Shown here in pieces: positions 22,001 to 32,500 of a stretch of 64,000 bases of DNA. The stretch is from Closterium sp. Naga37s-1 (Eukaryota; Streptophyta; Zygnematophyceae; Desmidiales; Closteriaceae), in assembly GCA_947471745.1 (NCBI GenBank), contig CANJKZ010000783.1, positions 694,501 through 758,500 on the forward strand. The letters run 5' to 3'. Below the pieces are notes generated by a model, which saw only the letters and a program-made list of their open reading frames with translations, was not told the DNA's origin and searched no databases. Each line of letters starts with the position of its first letter. Position 1 is the first letter of the stretch. The position numbers and the translations under genes are program-made.

Positions 22001-22384
22001 AGGCGGCGTGCATGCTGCTGGGCATCGATGACATTGTCAGCGGGCTCAAGAAGAAGCAGGCGGGCAGCATGTGTGTGGTTTAGCCTTTTACACCCTCCAC
22101 TCATCCCCGTGTCTCCCTTCCTCCCTGCCTCGCGGCCTCCTTGCCCCCCCACCTCCCTGCCCCCCTGCCTGCCTGCCTCTGTGCTTGTGTGCCAGGTGTG
22201 GGAGCCTTATGCAGTGAAGGTGCAGACGGTGAAAACAGCGATCGAGGCAGCGTGCATGCTGCTGCGCATTGATGACATCGTCAGCGGGCTCAAGAAGAAG
22301 CAGGCGGGCGGCGCACCGGGAGGGGGCAAGCCGCAGATGGACACTGGGGATGACGTTGACTCGGAGCAGATGCTGGCTGAGTGA
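10040..22384 (+). CDS. CCT3: T-complex protein 1 (CCT/TRiC) subunit gamma, 15 exons, 555 aa
   Basis: Exons: 10040-10064, 10720-10781, 11392-11464, 11932-11999, 12450-12519, 12781-12849, 13597-13668, 14104-14177, 15653-15927, 16507-16632, 17374-17632, 19453-19578, 20520-20624, 21355-21429, 22196-22384. All phases agree and give 555 aa, the usual CCT3 size. The protein is one of eight subunits of the cytosolic ATP-driven chaperonin that folds actin and tubulin. Seen: MQGPVLVL start; LGPRSMLKMLLDATGG and NDGNAIL in the equatorial domain; nucleotide motif GDGTTS at residues 90-95; gamma-specific KKGENQTNVELLKEEDW; CKEPKACTVLLRG in the apical region; LVPGGGAVE; C-terminal ACMLLRIDDIVSG. Eleven exons have truncated copies in the introns; I chose the copy that keeps both splice sites and an unbroken conserved frame. 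Confidence 0.95.
10886..10917 (+). repeat. Partial copy of CCT3 exon 2 (donor side)
   Basis: GCAACATCGC...GCGGCCAAG followed by GTGAGT repeats the end and donor of exon 2 (10758-10787) in intron 2, with small indels. Confidence 0.75.
11560..11704 (+). repeat. Partial copy of CCT3 exon 3 plus five tandem donor repeats
   Basis: 11560-11613 repeats the last 54 nt of exon 3 and its GAG|GT donor. A 21-bp unit (GTGAGCGGGATGCCACAG + GAG) follows, giving five successive GAG|GTGAGC donors at 11614, 11635, 11656, 11677 and 11698. Confidence 0.92.
12008..12148 (+). repeat. 23-bp minisatellite after the CCT3 exon 4 donor
   Basis: Six copies of a G-rich 23-bp unit (core GTGTGGCGGGGTAAGGC) start 8 nt inside intron 4. 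Confidence 0.92.
12850..12993 (+). repeat. 19-bp minisatellite at the CCT3 exon 6 donor
   Basis: About eight copies of GCGCTCTCAGYGGGGCAGG start at the first bases of intron 6 (donor GTGCGC). Confidence 0.92.
13261..13320 (+). repeat. Partial copy of CCT3 exon 7 (acceptor side)
   Basis: The first 60 nt of exon 7 with its CACCAG acceptor, differing at three or four sites (for example Pro for Leu in KAPDD). It ends abruptly at AAGATCG with no donor. The real exon is at 13597-13668. Confidence 0.9.
13330..13563 (+). repeat. 22-bp minisatellite between the two copies of CCT3 exon 7
   Basis: About eleven nearly perfect copies of a 22-bp unit built of two halves, CAATGCCCTCC and CAATGCCCGCC. It fills the interval between the partial and the real exon 7. 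Confidence 0.93.
13951..13995 (+). repeat. Partial copy of CCT3 exon 8 (acceptor side)
   Basis: The CACAG acceptor and the first ~42 nt of exon 8 (KQMLSILQSCIGT) are repeated 153 bp upstream of the real exon; the copy then breaks. Confidence 0.9.
14473..15549 (+). repeat. Ladder of seven partial copies of CCT3 exon 9 (acceptor side)
   Basis: Copies begin at about 14473, 14584, 14734, 14849, 15040, 15251 and 15457, before the real exon at 15653. The last five keep a CAG acceptor after a pyrimidine tract. Copies become longer and more similar toward the real exon: the first two reach only ELALGTVAT-like sequence, while the last spans ELALD-like through KVEK. All stop before the long 3' half of exon 9, except that two or three run to GTGGAGAAG. 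Small deletions shift the frame in several. Confidence 0.92.
15991..16081 (+). repeat. Partial copy of CCT3 exon 9 (donor side)
   Basis: The last ~91 nt of exon 9 with its GACTG|GTGAGT donor is repeated after a short G-rich repeat. One change turns EYKKGEN into EDKKGEN. Confidence 0.9.
16246..16433 (+). repeat. Two partial copies of CCT3 exon 10 (acceptor side)
   Basis: Copies start at 16246 and 16378, each after CAG, and repeat about 55 nt (EQLLKMEEEYIAGLCRH) before diverging. The first has a 3-nt deletion and Lys for Gln. The real exon starts at 16507. Confidence 0.92.
17112..17253 (+). repeat. Partial copy of CCT3 exon 11 (acceptor side, acceptor AG lost)
   Basis: About 140 nt of exon 11 (AGIAAIRRLRKTDNNRIARA region through GAGLFE) upstream of the real exon at 17374. 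The acceptor CAG has become CCG, so splicing here is unlikely. Shorter relics of the exon start are visible near 16857, 16980 and 17047. Confidence 0.88.
17709..18660 (+). repeat. Ladder of seven partial copies of CCT3 exon 11 (donor side)
   Basis: Copies of the CKEPKACTVLLRGASKD...NLQ end lie at about 17709-17786, 17866-17938, 18042-18114, 18178-18250, 18327-18364, 18430-18490 and 18600-18654. Most are followed by CAG|GTGAGG like the real donor at 17633. Linkers between copies (GGTGTGGGAATGGGTGGA and similar) are themselves repeated, so the duplicated unit is exon end + donor + about 100 nt of intron. Confidence 0.92.
18974..19350 (+). repeat. Three partial copies of CCT3 exon 12 (acceptor side)
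   Basis: Copies start at 18974, 19155 and 19297, each after CTCCAG, and repeat DAMGVARNVVVDPRLVPGG before breaking in the G run. The real exon begins at 19453. Confidence 0.93.
19648..20215 (+). repeat. Three partial copies of CCT3 exon 12 (donor side) and a 30-bp donor array
   Basis: Exon-end copies lie at about 19648-19713, 20000-20081 and 20133-20205. From 19711 to 19975 nine copies of a 30-bp unit repeat GAGCAG|GTGTGTGGGCAGTG, meaning the last six exon bases plus a donor-like GT each time. Confidence 0.92.
20408..20469 (+). repeat. Partial copy of CCT3 exon 13 (acceptor side)
   Basis: CACAG followed by about 62 nt of WPYRAVASAFEVIPRTLAQNC-like sequence with several substitutions. The real exon starts at 20520. 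Confidence 0.92.
20625..21354 (+). other. CCT3 intron 13: long pyrimidine-rich stretch
   Basis: About 700 nt dominated by CTCTCC/CCTTCC tracts on the coding strand, plus four copies of a CTGCCCGCCA motif at 20730-20780. Long open frames here are a composition effect, not genes. Confidence 0.8.
21527..21570 (+). repeat. Partial copy of CCT3 exon 14 (donor side)
   Basis: About 44 nt ending GAGCTCGGG|GTGAGTGGTGG repeats the end and donor of exon 14 (21386-21439). Confidence 0.9.
21811..22075 (+). repeat. Two partial copies of CCT3 exon 15 (acceptor side)
   Basis: Copies at 21811-21878 and 21936-22075 begin after CCAG, as does the real exon at 22196. The second contains an in-frame TAG (EP-TAG-AV) and a 9-nt internal duplication around GGCTATC. 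It runs through DDIVSGLKKKQAG but loses the C-terminal tail. Confidence 0.9.
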
Positions 22385-22859
22385 GGGGAGGGGAGGGTGA
22401 TGCGGTGTGTTGCGGTGGTGTGCGGTAGTGATCTCTAGACAGTGTTGAGTAGCTGCTGTCTAGCATGTACTGTACCATATTTTCCGGTGCATAACACCCG
22501 CTCCCACTTGAACACTTTTGAGCGACAGAAAGAACGGTATACCGTGCATCAAATTACTGAGAAACAACTACCACAAGTACCACAACTACCATAATGGTAC
22601 CGAAACAGATCGGTTGTAAGAAAGAGAAATTTATCCCTGGGACTACACTTGCTTCTCATAAGCGTCCCTCATATCCCCTCATTTTGCTTCTCAAATGCGT
22701 TCCAGCAATCTCTTGACTCCCACACTGACAATGAATCCCGCAAATCCTGCAGCTCTCTCATCCCTTGTGCGCGCTACTAGTAGTATCACTACTAGAGACG
22801 GAAAGCCTGTTCGCCTGGCGGCAACATGTTGCGGAGTTAGATCCTGCCTCGTCCAATCA
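22385..22859. other. 3' flank of CCT3 / intergenic
   Basis: No gene is visible. A relic near 22479-22503 (CCATATTTTCCGGTGCATAA then CACCC) resembles the terminal repeat of the element at 34127-35029. No polyadenylation signal is assigned. Confidence 0.5.
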
Positions 22860-23573
22860 AATCGACCAGTTTAACGCGTTCGCATAGCCGCCTCGCCCAT
22901 CCCTCCCTGCCGAGCTCCTCCCGTTATCGCCGGCGCCTCGTCCATCCATTCCTCGTTACCCGGGGTTCCTTCCGCTTACTGCCCGTCATGACTCGAATCA
23001 CCCCGTACTGTCATTTACTCCGCAACCCGATCGCGGTCGCGGTCGCGGTCGCGGTCGCGGTCGCGGTCGCGCAACGCACATTTCAGAGCTCCGGCGTTGC
23101 GCTGATTCCCCTTCCTCCCTGCTGCCGCGCGTCCCTGCTGCGCCTCCCTCCTCTCCCCCTCTCTTCTCCGCGACGAAACACGTTACATGATGCGCGAGTC
23201 CGCAAGATTAACTTTATCGCTAAGGATACCAATAAATCAAACGGAGCGATTGACCACTTACTCCGAGTGAGAGTCTCAGCACATAAATCCACGCCCACTT
23301 CCATGGCCGCAATCACATTCTCACACTCCGCTGCTCGCCCATTGCGCGCCTCTCCGTCTCGTCTCCTCCCTTCCGAGTAACCACCTTCGACGTCCACGAG
23401 TAACCACCTTCTCGTCTCAATCTCGCCGCTTCTCACGGCCACGAGCGCCGCTTCTCACGACCACGAGCGACGCGAGTCTCGCCGGTGGTTCAGCGCCGCC
23501 GGTGTCGCAAGCGAGAGATCGACTGTCGCAATCTCCTCGGTTCCCCCGGGCCGGCTCGTCTCCTTTCGTGATC
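22860..23573 (+). promoter_or_regulatory. 5' flank / 5' UTR of the right EGF-like gene
   Basis: This matches, in inverted orientation, the 5' flank of the left paralogue (1286-1745 plus 3247-3560). It keeps the uninterrupted version of the site (CTTTA at 23212-23216) where the left copy carries the TRIM-like element. A GCGGTC hexamer is expanded to about seven copies at 23032-23070. Confidence 0.6.
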
Positions 23574-26500
23574 ATGGACCGGCGCTTCGGGCGGCTGTAC
23601 GGGCTTGGCGCCGCCGCACTCGTCGCGGGTCTCGTCGCCATCAGCCTCCTCGCGACCCACGCCAGCGCTGTTGATGGTGAGCGCCTTCGCCGCTTAGGGC
23701 TCATAAAGCCGGACGAGGGTGGCTTGCCCTCCTTGCTATGAGCGTCCTCGCTACCTAAGCCAGCCAGCAGACGATGTCGCTGGTGAGTGAGTCCTGTGGC
23801 ACCAGTGGTGCTCGCCCTTGCTTCCCGCCCATCCTCATGCTTCTCACCTCCTGCTTCATACTCGATTGCTCGGTCTTTCCTTCTCGCCTTCTTGGTTTTC
23901 ATCTCTTGCTTTTATTGCTCGTAGCATCTGGCAAGGTTTGCTTTGCGGCCAAGTTCGCCTGGGCGAGTGTGCGAAAGTCTTTCCTCTTGTGACCCCCTTT
24001 CTCTACTGTACTGCGAAACGACCATGAACCCCGTTACCGTGCAGGCCCGTGTGCGAAGAGAAACTGTGGGCCGTATGCGTTCTGCGATGTGAGAAACGAT
24101 GGTGGCCCCGCCGTGTGCTTGTGCTATGCCATTGATCAAGTCTTCAACGAAACAGACCAGACATGCTATGGTGAGTGGTGGGGAGTGAGAGAGTGAGTGT
24201 ATGGCATGGGAATGAGAGTGTGCGTGTATGGCATGGGAGTGAGAGAGTGTGTATGGCATGGGAGTGAGAGTGCGTGTATGGCATGGGAGTGAGAGTGCGT
24301 GTATGGCATGGGAGTGAGAGTGCGTGTATGGCATGGGAGTGAGAGAGTGCGTGTATGCCATGGTAGTGACGCAAAAATTCTATCGCCTTACTGGATGGCT
24401 ATTCCTAGTGAGCTGTGCTCTCTCAGACAATCAAAACTTCTAGTTACATGAGGAAAATGTGGACCATCCAGGATTCGAACCCTAGGCTCTGATTCCAGTA
24501 CAGCGCCTCGCCTCCCACTGGGTCTAGTCGAGGGTGTTTTTTAAGCGCAGCGGAATGCCCTTAGCACATCCCTCAGGCGCTACAAGTCTGCTCAGCAAAG
24601 GAAACAAATCGTCAGCTGTCGCCGCCCCAAATGAGCCTTTTAATTTTCTCCTCCTTCGTCTTCTCCCCTCGTATTCTTCTCCTCTTCCCCCCTTACCCAT
24701 TGCAGACCCGTGCCTGTCAATGAAGTGTCCCCAGGGCGCACATTGCGAAGTGGGGGATCTCGAAGGGTACTGCAAGTGTGGATCTGGCTACTCCTTACAG
24801 AACGGCGCCTGCACCAGTGAGCCCTGCATTGCACACCACGTGCACTAGTGAGCCCTGCATTGCACACCACGTGCACTAGTGAGCCCTGTATTGCACACCA
24901 CGTGCACTAGTGAGCCCTGTATTGCACACCACGTGCACTAGTGAGCCCTGTATTGCACACCACGTGCACAGCCCTGTATTGCACACCACGTGCACTAGTG
25001 AGCCCTGTATTGCACACCACGTGCACTAGTGAGCCCTGTATTGCACACCACGTGCACTAGTGAGCCCTGTATTGCACACCACGTGCACTAGTGAGCCCTG
25101 CATTGCACACCACGTGCACTAGTGAGCCCTGTATTGCACACCACGTGCACTAGTGAGCCCTGTATTACACACCACGTGCACTAGTGAGCCCTGCATTGCA
25201 CACCACGTGCACTAGTGAGCCCTGCATTGCACACCACGTGCACCAGTGAGCCCTGTATTGCACACCACGTGTGAGCCCTGTATTACACACCACGTGCACT
25301 AGTGAGCCCTGTATTGCACACCACGTGCACTAGTGAGCCCTGCATTGCACACCACGTGCACTAGTGAGCCCTGTATTGCACACCACGTGCACTAGTGAGC
25401 CCTGTATTACACACCACGTGCACTAGTGAGCCCTGCATTGCACACCACGTGCACTAGTGAGCCCTGTATTGCACACCACGTGCACCAGTGAGCCCTGTAT
25501 TGCACACCACGTGCACTAGTGAGCCCTGTATTACACACCACGTGCACCAGTGAGCCCTGCATTGCACACCACGTGCACTAGTGAGCCCTGTATTGCACAC
25601 CACGGGCACTAGTGAGCCCTGCATTGCACACCACGTGCACTAGTGAGCCCTGTATTGCACACCACGTGCACTAGTGAGCCCTGTATTGCACACCACGTGC
25701 ACTAGTGAGCCCTGTATTGCACACCACGTGCACTAGTGAGCCCTGTATTACACACCACGTGCACTAGTGAGCCCTGCATTGCACACCACGTGCACTAGTG
25801 AGCCCTGTATTGCACACCACGTGCACCAGTGAGCCCTGTATTGCACACCACGTGCACTAGTGAGCCCTGTATTACACACCACGTGCACTAGTGAGCCCTG
25901 CATTGCACACCACGTGCACTAGTGAGCCCTGTATTGCACACCACGTGCACTAGTGAGCCCTGCATTGCACACCACGTGCACTAGTGAGCCCTGTATTGCA
26001 CACCACGTGCACTAGTGAGCCCTGTATTGCACACCACGTGCACTAGTGAGCCCTGCATTGCACACCACGTGCACTAGTGAGCCCTGTATTGCACACCACG
26101 TGCACTAGTGAGCCCTGTATTACACACCACGTGCACTAGTGAGCCCTGCATTGCACACCACGTGCACTAGTGAGCCCTGTATTGCACACCACGTGCACCA
26201 GTGAGCCCTGTATTGCACACCACGTGCACTAGTGAGCCCTGTATTACACACCACGTGCACTAGTGAGCCCTGTATTGCACACCACGTGCACTAGTGAGCC
26301 CTGCATTGCACACCACGTGCACTAGTGAGCCCTGTATTCCACACCACGTGCACTAGTGAGCCCTGTATTACACACCACGTGCACTAGTGAGCCCTGTATT
26401 GCACACCACGTGCACTAGTGAGCCCTGTATTGCACACCACGTGCACTAGTGAGCCCTGCATTGCACACCACGTGCACTAGTGAGCCCTGTATTGCACACC

Positions 26501-29500
26501 ACGTGCACTAGTGAGCCCTGTATTGCACACCACGTGCACTAGTGAGCCCTGCATTGCACACCACGTGCACTAGTGAGCCCTGCATTGCACACCACGTGCA
26601 CTAGTGAGCCCTGTATTGCACACCACGTGCACTAGTGAGCCCTGTATTGCACACCACGTGCACTAGTGAGCCCTGCATTGCACACCACGTGCACTAGTGA
26701 GCCCTGCATTGCACACCACGTGCACTAGTGAGCCCTGTATTGCACACCACGTGCACTAGTGAGCCCTGTATTGCACACCACGTGCACTAGTGAGCCCTGC
26801 ATTGCACACCACGTGCACTAGTGAGCCCTGCATTGCACACCACGTGCACTAGTGAGCCCTGTATTGCACACCACGTGCACTAGTGAGCCCTGTATTGCAC
26901 ACCACGTGCACTAGTGAGCCCTGCATTGCACACCACGTGCACTAGTGAGCCCTGTATTGCACACCACGTGCACTAGTGAGCCCTGTATTGCACACCACGT
27001 GCACTAGTGAGCCCTGCATTGCACACCACGTGCACTAGTGAGCCCTGTATTGCACACCACGTGCACTAGTGAGCCCTGTATTGCACACCACGTGCACTAG
27101 TGAGCCCTGCATTGCACACCACGTGCACTAGTGAGCCCTGCATTGCACACCACGTGCACTAGTGAGCCCTGTATTGCACACCACGTGCACTAGTGAGCCC
27201 TGTATTGCACACCACGTGCACTAGTGAGCCCTGCATTGCACACCACGTGCACTAGTGAGCCCTGCATTGCACACCACGTGCACTAGTGAGCCCTGTATTG
27301 CACACCACGTGCACTAGTGAGCCCTGTATTGCACACCACGTGCACTAGTGAGCCCTGCATTGCACACCACGTGCACTAGTGAGCCCTGCATTGCACACCA
27401 CGTGCACTAGTGAGCCCTGTATTGCACACCACGTGCACTAGTGAGCCCTGTATTGCACACCACGTGCACTAGTGAGCCCTGTATTACACACCACGTGCAC
27501 TAGTGAGCCCTGCATTGCACACCACGTGCACTAGTGAGCCCTGTATTGCACACCACGTGCACCAGTGAGCCCTGTATTGCACACCACGTGCACTAGTGAG
27601 CCCTGTATTACACACCACGTGCACTAGTGAGCCCTGTATTGCACACCACGTGCACTAGTGAGCCCTGCATTGCACACCACGTGCACTAGTGAGCCCTGTA
27701 TTCCACACCACGTGCACTAGTGAGCCCTGTATTACACACCACGTGCACTAGTGAGCCCTGCATTGCACACCACGTGCACTAGTGAGCCCTGTATTGCACA
27801 CCACGTGCACCAGTGAGCCCTGTATTCCACACCACGTGCACTAGTGAGCCCTGTATTGCACACCACGTGCACTAGTGAGCCCTGTATTGCACACCACGTG
27901 CACTAGTGAGCCCTGCATTGCACACCACGTGCAATAGTGAGCCCTGTATTGCACACCACGTGCACTAGTGAACCCTGTATTGCACACCACGTGCACTAGT
28001 GAGCCCTGTATTGCACACCACGTGCACTAGTGAGCCCTGTATTGCACACCACGTGCACTAGTGAGCCCTGTATTACACACCACGTGCACTAGTGAGCCCT
28101 GCATTGCACACCACGTGCACTAGTGAGCCCTGTATTGCACACCACGTGCACCAGTGAGCCCTGTATTCCACACCACGTGCACTAGTGAGCCCTGTATTAC
28201 ACACCACGTGCACTAGTGAGCCCTGCATTGCACACCACGTGCACTAGTGAGCCCTGCATTGCACACCACGTGCACTAGTGAGCCCTGTATTGCACACCAC
28301 GTGCACTAGTGAGCCCTGTATTGCACACCACGTGCACCAGTGAGCCCTGTATTCCACACCACGTGCACTAGTGAGCCCTGTATTACACACCACGTGCACT
28401 AGTGAGCCCTGCATTGCACACCACGTGCACTAGTGAGCCCTGTATTGCACACCACGTGCACTAGTGAGCCCTGCATTGCACACCACGTGCACTAGTGAGC
28501 CCTGTATTGCACACCACGTGCACTAGTGAGCCCTGTATTGCACACCACGTGCACTAGTGAGCCCTGTATTGCACACCACGTGCACTAGTGAGCCCTGTAT
28601 TACACACCACGTGCACTAGTGAGCCCTGCATTGCACACCACGTGCACTAGTGAGCCCTGTATTGCACACCACGTGCACCAGTGAGCCCTGTATTGCACAC
28701 CACGTGCACTAGTGAGCCCTGTATTACACACCACGTGCACTAGTGAGCCCTGCATTGCACACCACGTGCACTAGTGAGCCCTGTATTGCACACCACGTGC
28801 ACTAGTGAGCCCTGCATTGCACACCACGTGCACTAGTGAGCCCTGTATTGCACACCACGTGCACTAGTGAGCCCTGTATTGCACACCACGTGCACTAGTG
28901 AGCCCTGCATTGCACACCACGTGCACTAGTGAGCCCTGTATTGCACACCACGTGCACCAGTGAGCCCTGTATTCCACACCACGTGCACTAGTGAGCCCTG
29001 TATTACACACCACGTGCACTAGTGAGCCCTGCATTGCACACCACGTGCACTAGTGAGCCCTGTATTGCACACCACGTGCACTAGTGAGCCCTGCATTGCA
29101 CACCACGTGCACTAGTGAGCCCTGTATTGCACACCACGTGCACTAGTGAGCCCTGTATTGCACACCACGTGCACTAGTGAGCCCTGTATTGCACACCACG
29201 TGCACTAGTGAGCCCTGCATTGCACACCACGTGCACTAGTGAGCCCTGTATTGCACACCACGTGCACCAGTGAGCCCTGTATTCCACACCACGTGCACTA
29301 GTGAGCCCTGTATTACACACCACGTGCACTAGTGAGCCCTGCATTGCACACCACGTGCACTAGTGAGCCCTGTATTGCACACCACGTGCACCAGTGAGCC
29401 CTGTATTCCACACCACGTGCACTAGTGAGCCCTGTATTACACACCACGTGCACTAGTGAGCCCTGTATTGCACACCACGTGCACTAGTGAGCCCTGTATT

Positions 29501-32500
29501 GCACACCACGTGCACTAGTGAGCCCTGCATTGCACACCACGTGCACTAGTGAGCCCTGTATTGCACACCACGTGCACTAGTGAGCCCTGCATTGCACACC
29601 ACGTGCACTAGTGAGCCCTGCATTGCACACCACGTGCACTAGTGAGCCCTGTATTGCACACCACGTGCACTAGTGAGCCCTGTATTACACACCACGTGCA
29701 CTAGTGAGCCCTGTATTGCACACCACGTGCACTAGTGAGCCCTGTATTGCACACCACGTGCACTAGTGAGCCCTGCATTGCACACCACGTGCACTAGTGA
29801 GCCCTGTATTGCACACCACGTGCACTAGTGAGCCCTGTATTGCACACCACGTGCACTAGTGAGCCCTGCATTGCACACCACGTGCAATAGTGAGCCCTGT
29901 ATTGCACACCACGTGCACTAGTGAACCCTGTATTGCACACCACGTGCACTAGTGAGCCCTGTATTGCACACCACGTGCACTAGTGAGCCCTGTATTGCAC
30001 ACCACGTGCACTAGTGAGCCCTGTATTACACACCACGTGCACTAGTGAGCCCTGCATTGCACACCACGTGCACTAGTGAGCCCTGTATTGCACACCACGT
30101 GCACCAGTGAGCCCTGTATTCCACACCACGTGCACTAGTGAGCCCTGTATTACACACCACGTGCACTAGTGAGCCCTGCATTGCACACCACGTGCACTAG
30201 TGAGCCCTGTATTGCACACCACGTGCACTAGTGAGCCCTGCATTGCACACCACGTGCACTAGTGAGCCCTGTATTGCACACCACGTGCACCAGTGAGCCC
30301 TGTATTCCACACCACGTGCACTAGTGAGCCCTGTATTACACACCACGTGCACTAGTGAGCCCTGTATTACACACCACGTGCACTAGTGAGCCCTGCATTG
30401 CACACCACGTGCACTAGTGAGCCCTGTATTGCACACCACGTGCACCAGTGAGCCCTGTATTCCACACCACGTGCACTAGTGAGCCCTGTATTACACACCA
30501 CGTGCACTAGTGAGCCCTGCATTGCACACCACGTGCACTAGTGAGCCCTGTATTGCACACCACGTGCACTAGTGAGCCCTGCATTGCACACCACGTGCAC
30601 TAGTGAGCCCTGTATTGCACACCACGTGCACCAGTGAGCCCTGTATTACACACCACGTGCACTAGTGAGCCCTGTATTACACACCACGTGCACTAGTGAG
30701 CCCTGCATTGCACCACGTGCACTAGTGAGCCCTGCATTGCACACCACGTGCACTAGTGAGCCCTGTATTGCACACCACGTGCACCAGTGAGCCCTGTATT
30801 CCACACCACGTGCACTAGTGAGCCCTGTATTACACACCACGTGCACTAGTGAGCCCTGCATTGCACACCACGTGCACTAGTGAGCCCTGTATTGCACACC
30901 ACGTGCACTAGTGAGCCCTGCATTGCACACCACGTGCACTAGTGAGCCCTGTATTGCACACCACGTGCACCAGTGAGCCCTGTATTCCACACCACGTGCA
31001 CTAGTGAGCCCTGTATTACACACCACGTGCACTAGTGAGCCCTGTATTACACACCACGTGCACTAGTGAGCCCTGCATTGCACACCACGTGCACTAGTGA
31101 GCCCTGTATTGCACACCACGTGCACCAGTGAGCCCTGTATTCCACACCACGTGCACTAGTGAGCCCTGTATTACACACCACGTGCACTAGTGAGCCCTGC
31201 ATTGCACACCACGTGCACTAGTGAGCCCTGTATTGCACACCACGTGCACTAGTGAGCCCTGCATTGCACACCACGTGCACTAGTGAGCCCTGTATTGCAC
31301 ACCACGTGCACCAGTGAGCCCTGTATTACACACCACGTGCACTAGTGAGCCCTGTATTACACACCACGTGCACTAGTGAGCCCTGCATTGCACCACATGT
31401 TGCGAGTCCACAGTCTCTACCCCTTGTCTAGAATGTCCTGAGAGGCATCACTCGCATTGGTGGAGTGAGTGTGGGTGGGTGGGTGGTGAAGTGTGGGTGG
31501 GTGGTGGAGTGTGGGCGAGTGAGTGCACGATTATAAGCTAAATCCATCTTCTTCTTTCTCGCTTTCCCTACTTTGTTTTTCAACAATTCCCAAATTCTGT
31601 GCAGACGCGTGTACAAACGTGGATTGCGGGAAAGATGCCAAGTGCAATGTGCTTGATAACAACGCCGAGTGCATGTGCAACGATGGTTCTCACTTCAATA
31701 AGGACACCAAGACGTGTGTGGGTGAGTGGGGTGTGTGGTTGAGTGAGTGTGCGTGTGTGGTTGAGTGAGTGTGCGTGTGTGGGTGAGTGTGTGTGTGTGG
31801 GTGAGTGTGCGTGTGTGGTTGAGTGAGTGTGCGTGTGTGGGTGAGTGTGCATGTGTGGGTGAGTGTCCGTGTGTGGGTGAGTGTGCGTGTGTATGTGAGT
31901 GTGCGTGTGTGGGTGAGTGTGCATGTGTATGTGAGTGTGCATGTGTGGGGGGCGTGCATGTGTGGATGAGTGTGTGTGTGCAGGTGAGCTCATTATCATG
32001 AGCAAGAGTTCAACTCATCCAAGCCCCTTCCCCTACTTACACCCCGCAACCAGCCATGATCGCCTCTGCAGACCCGTGTGCGGCCCTGGGCTGTGGCTCC
32101 ACAGCTTCCTGCTCTCCCAACGCTGCTGGCGATCCTGTGTGCATGTGCTCCACCGCTGGTTTTATCTTCAGCGACGCTTACAAGACATGCTTTGGTGAGT
32201 GCTGCACTTATGAGTTGTAGACGATTGATCTCTTTAAACAAACACATTTCCGGAGTTAGCACTTGGTCTCCTCACTCCTTCCGCACTTGAGACGCAACAC
32301 TGAGATCCAATGGAGGCAACGCTGAGAATCAACTCTTGGAGCAAGAAGGTGGGTGGACGCATGTCATTAGAACGTTGACCAACCGCTTTCGTCTCCTTAC
32401 ACCTCCCACACCTCCCCCCCTACCTGCCCCCTTCCTCTCCTTTCCCTCATCACGCCCCCAACTCGACGCCTTCAAACCCCCATTCACGTCGTCAACTGTC

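Noticed and set aside
24817..31395. CRISPR-like array
   Set aside because: Units are contiguous with no unique spacers; it is a 31-bp satellite inside a spliced eukaryotic gene.
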